Shown one piece after another: positions 1-11,489 of a stretch of 64,000 nucleotides of DNA. Source of the DNA: Amyloporia xantha (Eukaryota > Basidiomycota > Agaricomycetes > Polyporales > Adustoporiaceae). Every line of letters starts with the position of its first letter. Position 1 is the first letter of the stretch. The stretch is taken from assembly GCA_036971615.1 (NCBI GenBank), contig JAYKKR010000038.1, positions 1 through 64,000 on the forward strand, given 5' to 3'. The translations under genes and the position numbers were made by a program. A model generated the notes under the pieces. It was not told the origin of the DNA, made no database searches, and saw only the letters and a program-made list of their open reading frames with translations.

Positions 1-137
1 ACCTAACCTAACCTAACCTAACCTAACCTAACCTAACCTAACCTAACCCTAACCTAACCTAACCTAACCTAACCTAACCTAACCTAACCTAACCTAACCT
101 AACCTAACCTAACCTAACCTAACCTAACCTAACCTAA
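1..137. repeat. Telomere, CCTAA pentamer array
   Basis: About 27 near-perfect copies of CCTAA (TTAGG on the G-rich strand) fill the first 137 bases, with one six-base variant (CCCTAA) near position 46. The array runs C-rich 5' to 3' inward, as expected at a left chromosome end, so the window begins at a true telomere. Most fungi use the hexamer TTAGGG; the pentamer is best known from arthropods. The fungal genes that follow without a break argue against contamination. Confidence 0.93.
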
Positions 138-473
138 GGCATATGGGTAGGTAATTCTCGCTTGACTAAGCAAGGGCCTGATGAGTCTATATAAGACGAA
201 ATGGGTCGGTGTTGGATCCCCAGCACCTCATTGCCCAGCTCTGTCCCCCGCTCCTCAGCAACTTCCTTCGCAAAGGTCGGCTATCGCCTCCCATTGCTCA
301 GTCGTCGCTTCGTCGCTCCACCACCTAACCCTAACCCCTAGAACGCGCATCCGCACAAGCGAACGGAAGCGTGTTCATACATATACTTCACTTCTGTACA
401 TTCAGTACTCCATTCGCGCTTCAGCACGCTCTATCCGAAGCGCGTTCTTTTCTCTCAACTCATGTATTTATGG
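138..473. other. Subtelomeric spacer with a short interstitial telomere-like tract
   Basis: Sequence between the telomere array and the left end of the KDZ transposon. An open frame crosses it but shows no codon bias, domain or homologue that I recognise. At about 324-339 lies a short tract reading CCTAACCCTAACCCC, nearer the canonical six-base fungal repeat than the terminal pentamer. Confidence 0.5.
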
Positions 474-488
474 TACATCAGGAAAAAC
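474..488 (+). repeat. Left terminal inverted repeat of the KDZ element
   Basis: Reads TACATCAGGAAAAAC and is the exact reverse complement of 11645-11659. The match stops abruptly on both sides. Confidence 0.75.
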
Positions 489-502
489 CATATTGGTCCC
501 AG

Positions 503-860
503 GCTGCTCTGAGACTATCCTAGAGCATCCTAGAGATTTGAAAGATTTTAGAGAACTCAGAGTAGCCAGAGTGCTCTTAAACTTAGTTGACATGAGAATA
601 TTTTCTCAGGTCACTCCAGAGCAGACTCAGAGCAATCTCAGAGCCCTTTCGGAAGGGCCTAAAAGTAGTCTCCAATCACTTCAAGGCTGATATGATACGC
701 TCTCCAAGCAGTCTACAATCACTTCAAGGGTAATATGATACACTCTCAAAGCCATCATAGATCTGCTAGCAGAGGCTTTCAGAGTCGCCTTAAAGTTGGC
801 TCAGTGTATTCAACTTTTGCTCTCCGAGCATTTAGAGCGAGCATTTAGAGTGTTCTTAGA
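503..860. repeat. Left subterminal repeat cluster of the KDZ element
   Basis: Many short degenerate motifs (CTAGAG, CTCTGAG, CAGAGC, TTTAGAG) in both orientations, plus a direct repeat of about 35 bases (AGTCTNCAATCACTTCAAGG, then a TGATATGATAC-like stretch) at about 669-705 and 710-752. Similar motifs recur inside the right end. Such clusters are typical transposase-binding regions. The stretch from here to 1357 holds no gene that I can support. Confidence 0.55.
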
Positions 861-1357
861 GTGATATGAATTATAGGATAGAAACTGCAATATATTGATA
901 ATGGTGCGACAAGCAATTAATACGAAAGAGACTGAAATCTATGCCAGCAAATCTAGCTGTCAGCGACAGAAGCCTCAGCAGACGCTTCAAGCTGAGCAAA
1001 GTCCAAATCATCAAGGTCCCCATTGTCGGCATCCACATGTAGGTGGGACTTGTTCAAAGAGTTTCTGATCATATAATTAGCCAAATATAAAATGAACAAT
1101 CCGCACGTACACAATCTCCATAAACATCTTCTTTTCCAACATGAGAGCCCATTTGGGAGAGTCTCTCTCCAGTTTAGACCACGACTGCCAGTGAAAGCTG
1201 TATCTAAGCTATCAGTGGGTAAAGATTTCTATCATCGTTGCATAGCTAAAAGGTCACCTTGCAGTCATTGTTTCTTCACTGAATGCGACTTTATGATGTA
1301 CGCCTGTCTCAAACTCCATGATGGCGCATTCAACCTGGAATATACATATCAGTAAAC

Positions 1358-2897
1358 TTATCTGATCAGATGGCACAGGAAACGTACAGCAGTGACTGTA
1401 AGAACAATGATACGGCCAAAGATCTTCTTTTGTGCAACCATCTTCTTATACGCTTGAGCGTCAGCCTTGCCCTTGCCAAACCACTGTTGACTAATCATGT
1501 CTGTGATTATGGGATGGCAAAAGGGCTGCTGACGATCGACCTTCTGATTCTGTAGATGAAACTTAGACGACTGCTCAATTGAAGTAGGCAGACATACCTT
1601 GAGATCCATGCCTCCAAACATGAAGTTAGAGCGCTCTCTCAGCCAGCGCACCAGCTTCTGAACCTCTATGGCAGACGTGTTGGTGGAAATCCCATAGTGG
1701 CCAGCTATCTTCAACTTGGACTTGCTCTTGAGTTCGCCACGTAAGCCAGTGATGGCATAGCTTGCCTTTGAATAGTCATTAGTATAGCTGGCCAAAGAGA
1801 CGATAACTTGACTCAACATAGGTGATGAGGAGCTCACGGAGATCCACATCGACATTGGCAGCCTCTACCGCATCCTCCATATTGGCCATACTTCTTCCTG
1901 CGACCTGAATAGACTCCCAGCAGAATGTGTCGATATCTCCTGGAAAGCCATTCTGAATAGCGATGGCCTCACGCGTACAAGCCTTGGCCAAATTGGCCAG
2001 GCTACGTATGTCAGAAGGAAAGTCCGTCAATACCACTTTACTGCTACCACGGGGCGTGGCAGTAGGAGAGGAGGCCCTAGAAGATGCCATAGAGGAAGCA
2101 CGAGATGTGACAGAATGAGAACGCCTTCCACCTCTAGACTTGTCTTGTTTGGGATCTCGAACTTGAACCTATTGACAGGTGTTGATAATGTTGTAAGTGC
2201 AAAAGAGTGAGTACATACCCCATTGTCCTCATCAAAGGCTAAGTTGTTCGGGTGGTCAGGATCGTCTTCCCGTAAGGCTCTATTTCTATCTCATCTTTCT
2301 CCTTCTCCTCACTGCTCTGTCTCGCATGATCGGCATCTGAGCCCTCTGTGTATAGTTGAAGCTTCATTCGCAATGATATATGAATGACAGGATACATCAC
2401 CTTTGTCGGAGATGTCTTGATTACCCAGACTAGCAGCGAGCTGACGTTCTTCATCGTCCAACCTTGCTGAGACTTGCGTCTTCTGCTTCTTCTTGGCCTG
2501 TGAACCGTTTTCATTGTCATTGTCAGTATCTTCCTCTTCTAGAAGTGCAGCATTGCGCTTGCGGATGTCTATGAGGACGTCAGCCAATGATTCTCCCATG
2601 GCAACAACACCGACATACCTTCATCTTGCGCCTTCAACAACGCAGCAGCTGCTCCGTTGCTTTTGGCTTGAAGCTTCTTCAAGAGGGCCTTCTCCTTTGC
2701 CGTAAAGTTGGCTGTCAGATCTGAAGTTACTTCTGAAGCTGTCGCTTCTTGGACAGTTTTGCTACTGCGGCTGCTGCTTTGACTCTGAGAAGCTCGTGAT
2801 TTAGAAGAAGCAGAAGCAGAAGGATTGGGACTAGGAGTAGAGGAGGATCCTTATCCTGTGTACCGTTTTTACGAGAGGATCGACGTGTGGCAGTCAT
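1358..2897 (-). CDS. DUF6532-domain protein, transposon cargo
   Basis: A leftward multi-exon gene. The N-terminal part is Ser/Thr/Lys-rich and low complexity, beginning near MTATRRSSRKN. The C-terminal third matches DUF6532: a helical block (FPSDIRSLANLAKACTREAI), then CHPIITDMISQQWFGKGKAD and a final IIVLTVTAVRFLCHLI stretch. DUF6532 proteins are numerous in agaricomycetes and have no known function. The frame changes near 2850 without an obvious intron (Ser-rich frame against Leu-rich frame), so either an unusual splice or a frameshift is present. The gene lies tail-inward next to the left transposon end and is transcribed in the same direction as the dioxygenase gene at 2971-6222. Start and splicing are approximate; the domain call is from remembered family patterns. 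Confidence 0.6.
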
Positions 2898-2970
2898 TGT
2901 GACAGACAGGGTGAGAAGTGTCGCCAACAAGCGCCATGACATTCCATTTGTTTGGCGCACAAACAAATCA

Positions 2971-5900
2971 CTACAAATTCGACAAACGCCAACTCAAATG
3001 TAAAGACGACCTCATATCCTTATGCTCCATCCAACCACTCATGTTCTCACTGTACTTGACTCCAGCTCCGTCTGAGTGAAGAACCATGGATGCCCTACAG
3101 CCCTTAAAATGCAAATTGAAGTGAGTGAGACGCTTTGAGAGAAATACCACCAAATCGCCATTCTGCAAAGGCAAAACAAGTCCCGCTTCAACCAAACAGA
3201 GCTCTCCACCTTCAAAATCTCCAATGGGAAGGACAAGGCAGGCTTCCAGATCTTTCACATCTCTGTGAGCATTGGTCGCCACATTGATGTTGAGGACAAA
3301 TCCACTGAAAGGATGGCATGGAGAGACCTCGCGTCCTGGCAGAAATTCAACAAAAGCCTCCAGTGACTTGCAAATCCCTGGGAGACGTCTCTCAAGCTAA
3401 TGCCAATGGCTAAGTACTCAATATATCAGAAAGGAGAAGCAAGCAACACACCTTCATACGTATCCACTCAAAAATTCTTGGAATGAGTTACAGAGATTGT
3501 CGTACTCAGCTTGATTGCATAGAAGCTCCTTGGAAACATAAGCACCAAATTGTTGGTGATTTGTGTGAGAGGCATTTGCACGACGCAGATGCAGGGGATG
3601 TGTATCTTTTGGAGCATCGTCACCCTGTAGAAATAATCAATCTTACAACATGTAATGCATATAGGAAAGACAAACCCTTGTGATGTTGCGCGCATACCAG
3701 GAGAAATGAAGGCAAGGAAACCGCCTCTCTGCACTCCCATCCTGATGGGAACTGTCCATATCCTGCAAGGAATAACCTTCCTTTGTACCGACAGCAAGTG
3801 CGGTGCGAATGTTGCGCATCAAACTTTCACGCATGTTTTGAGGCATGTCGCACGCTATGAAAGCCATCAATTTGTCCTTCTTGTCTCGTATGTCAATCTC
3901 TTGCCTAAGTAGATGGTGAGATAATGAACAAGAATGCGGCGAATGACTTACTCTTGCAACATGTCATGCTCCAAACGCACATAGTCTTCAGCAAAGGTTT
4001 TGACCCCATCAGAAGAATACAGGTCATTGATCTGCAAGACGTATCATGTTGAGAAAGAAAATAGAAGAATGTATGAGCTACTCACTGATTGCGCGGCGTC
4101 ATCCAGAGTATGCACAATATATGCCTGACTTGCACCAAGGCGCTCTTTGTTTGTCCACTGACCATGCGCCTCAGGGTTGCCAGTAGGATAAGGAATATGA
4201 CGATTAGCAGGAGCATCGAAATCAAACAGAGTGCGCAGAACATGATAGTTGGGCGATGCGGAGTCAGGATTTTGGAACTGGTTCGCGACTGCAAGAGTGG
4301 GCACAAAAAGATCATCATGGCTATCAGAAAACTCATCGTGGTGGTCTTTCTCATCCTCCGAGTCGCTCAGAGGCGTAGGTGGACGAGACGTGGAGGAGGC
4401 GGTGGCATGGAGTAGATTGCTACCCATGATATGAAGAGACAATACCTCAGCATTGTCGTTCACAGGAACTAGGCATGATGCCCATAGAGCACGATTTCGC
4501 GTCAGTCCGGCAAAGGTTCTGTATGTGAAATCAGACGACAGGGCTGTTCTGAGTAAAGAGCACATACCTCTCTTTAATCTGATCGAAGAATGCGTCTGAC
4601 TTGTCAAGATCTCTGCAGTCTATCTCTGTCGGCAGGCCACACTCTTGCAGAATGGCACTGGAGAAGAGGACTGAGATGCGTATGGGAATATAAGTCCTCA
4701 GAAAAGAAATGAGAGGAATTATGCGCGTAATGATGTCTTTGCCTATGTTGGTATCTGATCCATGACTTAGCGCGAGATAATGTGAAAGACAAATAGATGA
4801 GTGGCTTACGCTCTTGGGGAAAGCGGAGTGCATTGCAAATGGCTTGGATTACCTCATCCTTTGTTCGCCCTAGGTCTCTGGGCATATCTCTAGCCGCTAT
4901 GACCATGAGAAGATAAATAGATCCTGGAAAAGAGCTGCAATCAGTGAAAATGAGATATTGTAGATACACGACATACCTGCGCTTGCCAAAGCAGCGAACT
5001 TGTAGCCCTGAGCAACCCAATTGCCAAACGTCCACTTTGACGGCGCGCTGGGATGCCCCTTGACCTTGACCATCCACAATCGCTGTGTCGTCATCTTGGG
5101 ATCATGTGCTGTGATACTAGATCAATAGAAAATGTCGTCAAATCTCATGGAGGGTGATAGAAATTAAGAACACACCTATGCACCTTAGCCGCAAGCTCAA
5201 TCTTGGAAACTAGTCCCAGGAATGATAGGCCAGTACTCATTCCCTCAAAATAGTTGACGCGTTTGACCAAGGAAAACAGGTCGTTAGTAACATAGACAGA
5301 ATTGCCTGCGTGGAGGCCCCGACGCCCTCCACCATGTTTTTCAGACTCAACATCCACTGAAGACAGTCCTCACTCTGGACGTTGCTCTTGGAGCCCTGTG
5401 CCAGATGAGACATCAGCTCCTGGGCTTGGTCACCTGCCCCGCCTCCCGCAACAGCAGGCTGGGGACTTATCCTCCAGAACCTGCCACCCTCCCAAGCCAC
5501 ACGCGCCTCATCATCAGGAGGAACCACTAAGGAACCCCCCCGTGGGTTGATTGGCAATGGTGTCCCTCCACGAGTGTCACAATTCGACTTGCGAGGTTTG
5601 TGCCTCTTCGGAGGAGGCTCATCCGGATCACCCGCAACGCCGGTGCGAGCGTGTGCGAGAGGGAGTGCTAGAGCGCATCCTAGCGACCTCTTCATCCCTG
5701 GCTTCTACAGGAAGGGGAGGCCCTTGCTCCTAGTAGCATAGAATACAGATGTAGTCAGTCGAAATGAGGAGAAATCGGCTGTGGAACTTACGCCGACAGT
5801 CTGAGAGGGAGTGCTAGAATGCATCCTAGCGACCTCTTCATCCCTGGCTTCTACAGGGAGGGGAGGCCCTTGATCCTAGTAGCATAGAATACAGATGTAG

Positions 5901-6222
5901 TCAGTCGAAATGAGGAGAAATCGGCTGTGGAACTTACGACAGTCTGAGTCCCCCTATTGGCCTCTATCTGTTCAGGAGCCACACTGGGGCCACGGGATGG
6001 GGCCGGAGTCAAGTAAGCATGGCTGTTGGACACAGCTGAGACATTAGGGGTAGCCAAGGGAGTCACTCCAGACAGAGAAGTCGAGGTGGCAGCATCGAGG
6101 TTGTTGAGGACAGTAAGCACAGCAGGTGGGAGAGTGTGCGGAGGCTGAGACCTTACAAACTCAATGAGAACAGCAAGGTCTGAGTCCGAGAGCTCCAACG
6201 AATCCGGAGTGCCGCCAGCCAT
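2971..6222 (-). CDS. Large KDZ-associated protein with C-terminal 2OG-Fe(II) dioxygenase (TET/JBP-like) domain
   Basis: A leftward gene of roughly 15 short exons. The first exon starts at 6222 (MAGGTPDSLELSDSD). A Pro/Ser-rich region and a long helical region of unknown type follow (pieces around 5695-5240, 5077-4604, 4607-4090, 3870-3480). The last exon carries the catalytic core: GFVLNINVATNAHRDVKDL with the HxD iron ligands, GDFEGGELCL, the distal ligand in THFNLHFKG, and the 2-oxoglutarate-binding Arg in CRASMVLHSD. All metal and cosubstrate ligands are present. Enzymes of this class oxidise 5-methylcytosine or related substrates; the substrate here is unknown. The 5' end holds a 146 bp tandem duplication of an intron plus exon (5657-5937). 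After it the frame is off by one base (SRTRS frame against TGVAGDPDEPPP frame), so the gene may be damaged at its N-terminus. Confidence 0.62.
5657..5937. repeat. Tandem duplication (period 146 bp) of one intron plus one exon
   Basis: Two head-to-tail copies of about 140 bases start at 5657 and 5803 and differ at only a few positions. On the minus strand each copy is a complete intron (donor GTAAGTTCC, acceptor TACTAG) followed by an exon reading GPPLPVEARDEEVARM. The duplication adds an in-frame second copy of that peptide to the protein of the dioxygenase gene. Near-identity of the intron as well as the exon suggests that it is recent. Confidence 0.75.
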
Positions 6223-6304
6223 GCCAGAGAGTAGGTGAAAACGCGAGGAACGACGACGGCGCAGGTGAACGTCGAATGCGCAAAGTGAACTTCGAACGCG
6301 CAAG

Positions 6305-6362
6305 GCCTTCCCAAAATGGGTGCCAGTTTGTCGCGACAAACTGGCACCCATTTTGGGAAGGC
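6305..6362. repeat. 58 bp perfect palindrome
   Basis: Every base from 6305 to 6333 pairs with 6334 to 6362. The centre is TCGCGA, flanked by TTTG/CAAA, then GGGTGCCAG/CTGGCACCC and CTTCCCAAAA/TTTTGGGAAG. It lies about 83 bp upstream of the start of the leftward dioxygenase gene, at the border with the GC-rich stretch. It has no loop, so it would extrude as a cruciform. It could be the fused ends of a lost small element, a footprint of a foldback transposon, or a dyad operator. Confidence 0.9.
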
Positions 6363-8403
6363 AGTCTCTCGCTGCTAATTCAATGCGCTCCCTTACCTCT
6401 CGTCCCCGCCGTTCTGGCCTCTTCGACACTTAATCTCTACACTACTGACACTCTCCATGCCGACGCGCTCTCACCTTCAAGTTTGCTCCTGGCCACTGCT
6501 GTCCTCGACGCTCTCGTCGACGACGCGGGCTCCCCGCCGACATGCTCAAGTTCAACACCCCGGCTCCGTTCTCACCCCTTTGGTGATGTTCTCCGCGCCG
6601 ACGCGGTCTCCCGCACCCGGCTGAGGTTGAGGCAAAGTGGTTAGAACAGCGTTGGTATGAGCAGCAAAAGGTGCGTCCCCTGTGCTGCTTCTAGCAAACC
6701 CGCTGTACTCACCCCCTGCCAGACCTTGCGATGGCGCGGTTGTCACCCGCCCCGCCCACGACTTCGCTTTGCGCCGCTGTTCCTGCTCAGCCCCCGCCGC
6801 GGCCGCTGTCCTAAGCAGCTTGCGCTGGCTCCTCCCCGACGCTCTGGCTCGACCTGATCATTCTCCTCGCACCGCTACTCCCCGCCGCTCCTACGACCTT
6901 CGCTCTCCTACGACCTTCGCTCTCCGCCAACAGTCTCGCACTGCCGACATTCTCGAACTGCCGACGTTCGCTCCCCGCTGATGCAACCTCGCCCCACCAA
7001 CGCCTGCTGGACAGCACTGTGTGGGAGCCGCGCACGCTGCTGTCATTGCCACACAGCTGTTCTCGCCCTGCCGCCGTTCTCGCCCCGCCGTCGATCTCGC
7101 CCACCGTCGATCTCGCCCGCCGTCGATCGTGCCCCGCCGACGTCCTCTCGCACCAACGGCCTTTCGCATCGACATTCTCGCGGCAGGCATCGCTCACCGT
7201 CACTTACCAAGAGGGGAGGGAGAAGGGATCAGGGAGAGAGCAGGAGGAAATTGGGAGAAGGAGAGGAGAGGAGAGGAGAAGAGAAGAGAGAGAACACATC
7301 CGAGTCTCCAGGTCCTTCCTCCCCCGCTTCTCGCACCACAGCCTCATGCTTGTACGCGCTGGCGGGGTCTCCTCCCGCCAACCTCATCTCGCTCTGCCGC
7401 TGCGCTCTTCGCGCCCCGCTGACGTCCTCTTGTCCTGCCGACGTTTGCGCCCGACCAATGTTTGCGCCCCGCCGACTGCTCTTCACTTTCTCGCCACACA
7501 GCCAATCGCGCCCCGACGACCTCATCGCCCCGTTCTCGCCACACCGCCATGGTTTCCCCCGACCCTCGCCCAACCCACCTGCGCGGCCGACGTCCTCTTG
7601 CCACACAGCCGATCGCGCCCCGCCATTCTCATCGCTCCGTTCTCGCCACACCGCCATGCGTGCCCCGCCGACGTTCGCGCCCGACAAACGTTCGCGCCCG
7701 ACAAACGTTCTCGCCCGACAAACGTTCTCGCCCGACAAACGTTCTCGCAGCGAACAGCGCTCACCGTCGCTCACGAAGAGGGGAGAGGGGAGGGGAGGGA
7801 GAAGGGAGAGAGGGCGAGCAAAGAGGGAGAGGGTCTGCGCTGCCCCCGCTCTCGCTCGCGCCGACTCCCCACCCTGCCCCGACACTGATCTCATGCAGCG
7901 TCTTGTCCGAATGCCTGGGCGAGCGCTGTGCGAACAACGTGCGCTCCGAACCGGCCGACTGGGGGTATGAGGGCTGGGGGCTGTGGCGGTGGTCATTGTT
8001 CGCCCATCTGGCGGTCTCGGCATGCTCGTCGTCTTCCGCGTCGAAAATCGTGCGAATGGGCTGCATCGGGCGGTTACGCCTCTCGCGACCCGAAGATCTT
8101 GCTCTTGGACGCTGCTCGCCGACGTGCTCTCGCCCCGCCTCTCGTCCCGCCGACTCTGTTGCATCGCCGACTCGCTCTTCTCTTCACATTGATGCCCTCT
8201 CCTCCCGCCGACAATGTTCCGTCCTTGAAGTTCTCTCCTCTACGCTTGTTTCAATTCATGGTTTGTTCGCTCACTCATGCATGTCGATCACTAGCTCTAG
8301 ACTAGATTACGTAATCTAGTTGCGGTGTATAGGCAATGTTATCATGTTTGTGCCCATCCACTCTGTGCGCCTTCATCTGCCTGATTGAAGATCTTCATCC
8401 ACA
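6363..8403. repeat. GC-rich degenerate minisatellite region between the divergent transposon genes
   Basis: A compositionally odd stretch made largely of degenerate units of about 17-19 bases of the type CTCGCCCCGCCGACGT. It includes five near-perfect copies of a 17-base unit, CCCGACAAACGTTCTCG, at about 7677-7748, and two purine-rich tracts (GAGAGGGGAGGGG type) near 7215-7290 and 7778-7830. Frames of up to 329 codons cross it on both strands, but they are Arg/Pro/Ser low-complexity shadows. It occupies the intergenic position between the leftward dioxygenase gene and the rightward transposase and may contain their promoters. Confidence 0.6.
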
Positions 8404-11400
8404 ATGAACCTTGTCGATGACGAAAGAATCTGTCCTGCCTGTGGGCGCAGCTTTGCCACCAGAAAATCGTGCAACATGCACATGTCGCGGGCCCAATCTT
8501 GTGCTTGGTATCGTCGAGGCAAACTGGCCGACCTGGGCCCCTTGGATCTTGAAGGGGAAGGAGGCGATATAGAGGCTCTTGAAGATGTGCAGACCCCTGG
8601 AGAGCAATCTTCCGATGAAGAAGATTTGGATGACATCTTCGATGAGGGCAGGGACCGCGAGCCTTTCCATTTCATTCCCATCGAGAATCTCCCTCCGCCT
8701 CATGAATACGGGATTGGGGAGGCAGGACCAGGGCCTTCCACCGTGGCACATAATCACCAGGTCCAACATCGTGCACTCGACGACGATGATGATACACGGG
8801 TGGAGGATGAGGATGGGAGTGTGGGGAAGGTCATTCGCATGAATGATAACCTTCATAGGCGGTGGCATAAGCTGTTCGGTGCGGGAGATGGAGATGCTAT
8901 GGACGTGGATGAAGACATAGAGGAGCCATCTTTCTTCCATCCTTTGCATCCGAACTCGATTGGCGCATTGCGAATTGGATGGTCAAGGACAATCCTGGTC
9001 ACAACGCATTCAATCGGTTACTATCCATTCCTGGGGTAAGTGAGACAAACTCTGTTTAACAGTCCGAAGAGACTGATGTCCATTCAGGTCAAGGAGAAAC
9101 TGGGGCTCTCTTACGACAATACAAGAGCTCTCCACCAAATAGTCGACAGCATACCTGATAGGGCTGGCCAATGGCATGTCAAGCACCTCACATTTCAAGA
9201 TCGCCCACATGAAATTCATACAATCCGTTATCGTCACATTCTAGCTGCCATTCGCTCTTTGTGGGAGACCCATCGCTCTCAAAATACATCGTATATCGTC
9301 CCAAGAAAGTATTCTCCGATGCATCAAGGGAGAATAGGATATACAATGAGATGTGGACAGGTAGTTGGTGGCACGCGGTCCAGGTAAGTCAGCAGTATGT
9401 ATATATCAAAACTGGTTTGTTTAAGCTGTCTTGCAGAGTCGCTTACCCCCTGGGGCTACGTTGGCCCCTCTTATTATCGCTACCGACAAAACCCAGCTCA
9501 CTCAGTTCACTGGAGGCAAGTCGGCCTATCCAGTCTATCTGACGCTGGGCAATCTTCCAAAATCTGTGCGACGCAAGCCTTCCCTCCATGCATGTGTCTT
9601 GCTGGGGTATCTTTCGGTGGACAAAATCACAAGAGAGAAGCTTACGCAACAGGAACAGCGAGCACGTAATCAACGCCTGTTCCACGAGTCGATGCGGGTC
9701 ATTTTGGAGCCCTTGTTGGAAGCAGGGAAGCATGGCGTCGAAATGACTGGAGGAGATGGAGCAACGCGAAAGGTCTTTCCCATCATTGCTGCTTATGTTG
9801 CCGACTACCCAGAGCAATGCTTGGTGACGTGTTCAAAATACGGAACATGTCCCAAGTGTCGCTGTCCTGCTAGCGATCTGGGAAACCCAAAGGCGCATCC
9901 TCTTCGCACGCAAGCTTGGACACTGGAAGTCATTCAGGAGGCGAGGAAAGCTACAGAGAGTGTGGCTCAGTTTCACAAGATATGCATGGAGCAAGACGTC
10001 TCAGGAAGTGTTTACAAACCTTTCTGGCATGGATTCCCTCACACCGACATTCACCTGTCTATCACCCCCGATGTACTCCACCAGCTTTATCAAGGTGTCT
10101 TCAAGCATCTTGTGAATTGGTGCACACGCATCATGAGCGCTGAAGAATTGGACTATCGTATTCGCTCACTTCCTCCTGCGTATGGTGCTCGCCATTTCAA
10201 GAATGGCATTTCGGCACTATCTCAGATATCTGGTACAGAGCGAAAGCAGATGGCCAAGATTCTGCTGGGATGTCTTGTCGGAGTGTTCCCCAAGAAAGCT
10301 CTCCTTGCCTGTCGCGCGCTGTTGGACTTCATTTATCTTGCTCAGTACAGCACACACGACGACATTACTCTGGGCTATTTGCAAGACGCGTTGGACACGT
10401 TTCAAAAAAACAAGTCCTATTTCATCGACACCGGCGTACGCGAAGACATGAACATCCCCAAGTTCCATTCTCTCATGCACTATATTCAGTCGATTCGCAT
10501 GCTGGGCACAACCGACAATTACAACACAGAAATGTTCGAACGTCTGCATATTGACTTTGCGAAGGAGGGCTGGCGCGCTTCCAATCACAGAGACGAATTC
10601 CCTCAAATGACTCTCTGGCTGTCTCGCCAGGAAAAGATGGCCGCATTCCAGAACTTCATCACCTGGAAGGAGTCTTTGCAACCACCTTCAGATGCCCGCC
10701 AAACCGCTTTGAAGTCTAAAGGGAGTGGACTGGCTATTTCTCTGCCGAAATTCCCCACTCAGTCCAGGAAACCTATTGCGCATATAGAGCATCAACACCA
10801 TGCTCCAGGTTTCTCACTCCGCCTCAAAGAGTATCTCAATTCCTTGCTACAGCATTCTATTTCCAACAGAAATGTGATTCTACACAGTCTTCCATTTGAT
10901 CGCCTCGACATCTACCACACTCTCAAATTTCATCCTCCTAATCTTGAAGACGGAGAAGAGGAATGTGATGTCCTCAAGGCAGTTCCATCCACCAGTCAAA
11001 ATGCTGGACGTTTTGATACGGCTGTCATTTTACACAATGAAGATGCCGAATCAACAGGGCTAGAAGGTGAGACATATACATCATTGATATTAACCGATTC
11101 TAATCAAGCTTTAAAGGAACACGTATTGGACGGCTTCGAGTTATTTTCAAATTGCCAGAACATCTGGACAATGCAAATGCACCATCGTTTTGGCCCAAAT
11201 GTCCGCTGGCCTATGTGGAATGGTATACTAATCTGAAACCGGCTGCAGAGCCTGCTCACAATATGTATGTTGTGAAACAGCTGCTTAGACCAGATGGATC
11301 TCCTGCGGGTGCAATTATTCCTCTCACCAGTATCCGTCAGAGCTGTATGTTGATTCCAAACTATGGTAATAAGGCTCAACCCGACTTGACAAAGGAAAAT

Positions 11401-11469
11401 GTCTTAGATACGTCTTCTAGCTTTTTGAATAGTTGGACGTCTTTGTATACATACAAAACCATCTGGTAA
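8404..11469 (+). pseudogene. Plavaka-type KDZ transposase (zinc finger plus RNase-H-like core), frameshifted
   Basis: The product would cut and paste the surrounding element. The first exon begins MNLVDDERICPACGRSF, a C2H2-like finger (CPAC, then H and C ligands) usual for this family, followed by an acidic linker. The core, encoded mainly at 9438-11236, carries the family blocks: MWTGSWWHAVQ, APLIIATDKTQLTQFTG, SAYPVYLTLGNLPKS, HESMRVILEPLLEAG, DYPEQCLVTCSKYGTCPKC, HLSITPDVLHQLYQGVFKHL and YNTEMFERLHIDFAKEGWRA. The last exon ends at 11469. Two places need a one-base shift to keep the conserved frame: about 8941 (FFHP into FASELDW) and about 9262 (SLW into GDPSLSKYIVYRPKK). Both are at short homopolymers, so either the gene is dead or the assembly has small errors. 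Introns include 9386-9437 and one near 11065-11130. Confidence 0.85.
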
Positions 11470-11489
11470 TAATATCCTGCTTTGTAAGA

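Noticed and set aside
1..137. Arthropod contamination suggested by TTAGG
   Set aside because: The array is continuous with a fungal KDZ element and basidiomycete genes within the same window.
181..690. 169-codon ORF at the chromosome end
   Set aside because: It runs across the transposon terminal repeat and subterminal repeats and has no domain.
6981..8319. Long ORFs of 285-329 codons on both strands
   Set aside because: They overlap each other in different frames over a GC-rich repeat with almost no stops. Composition is Arg/Pro/Ser low complexity and no domain is visible.
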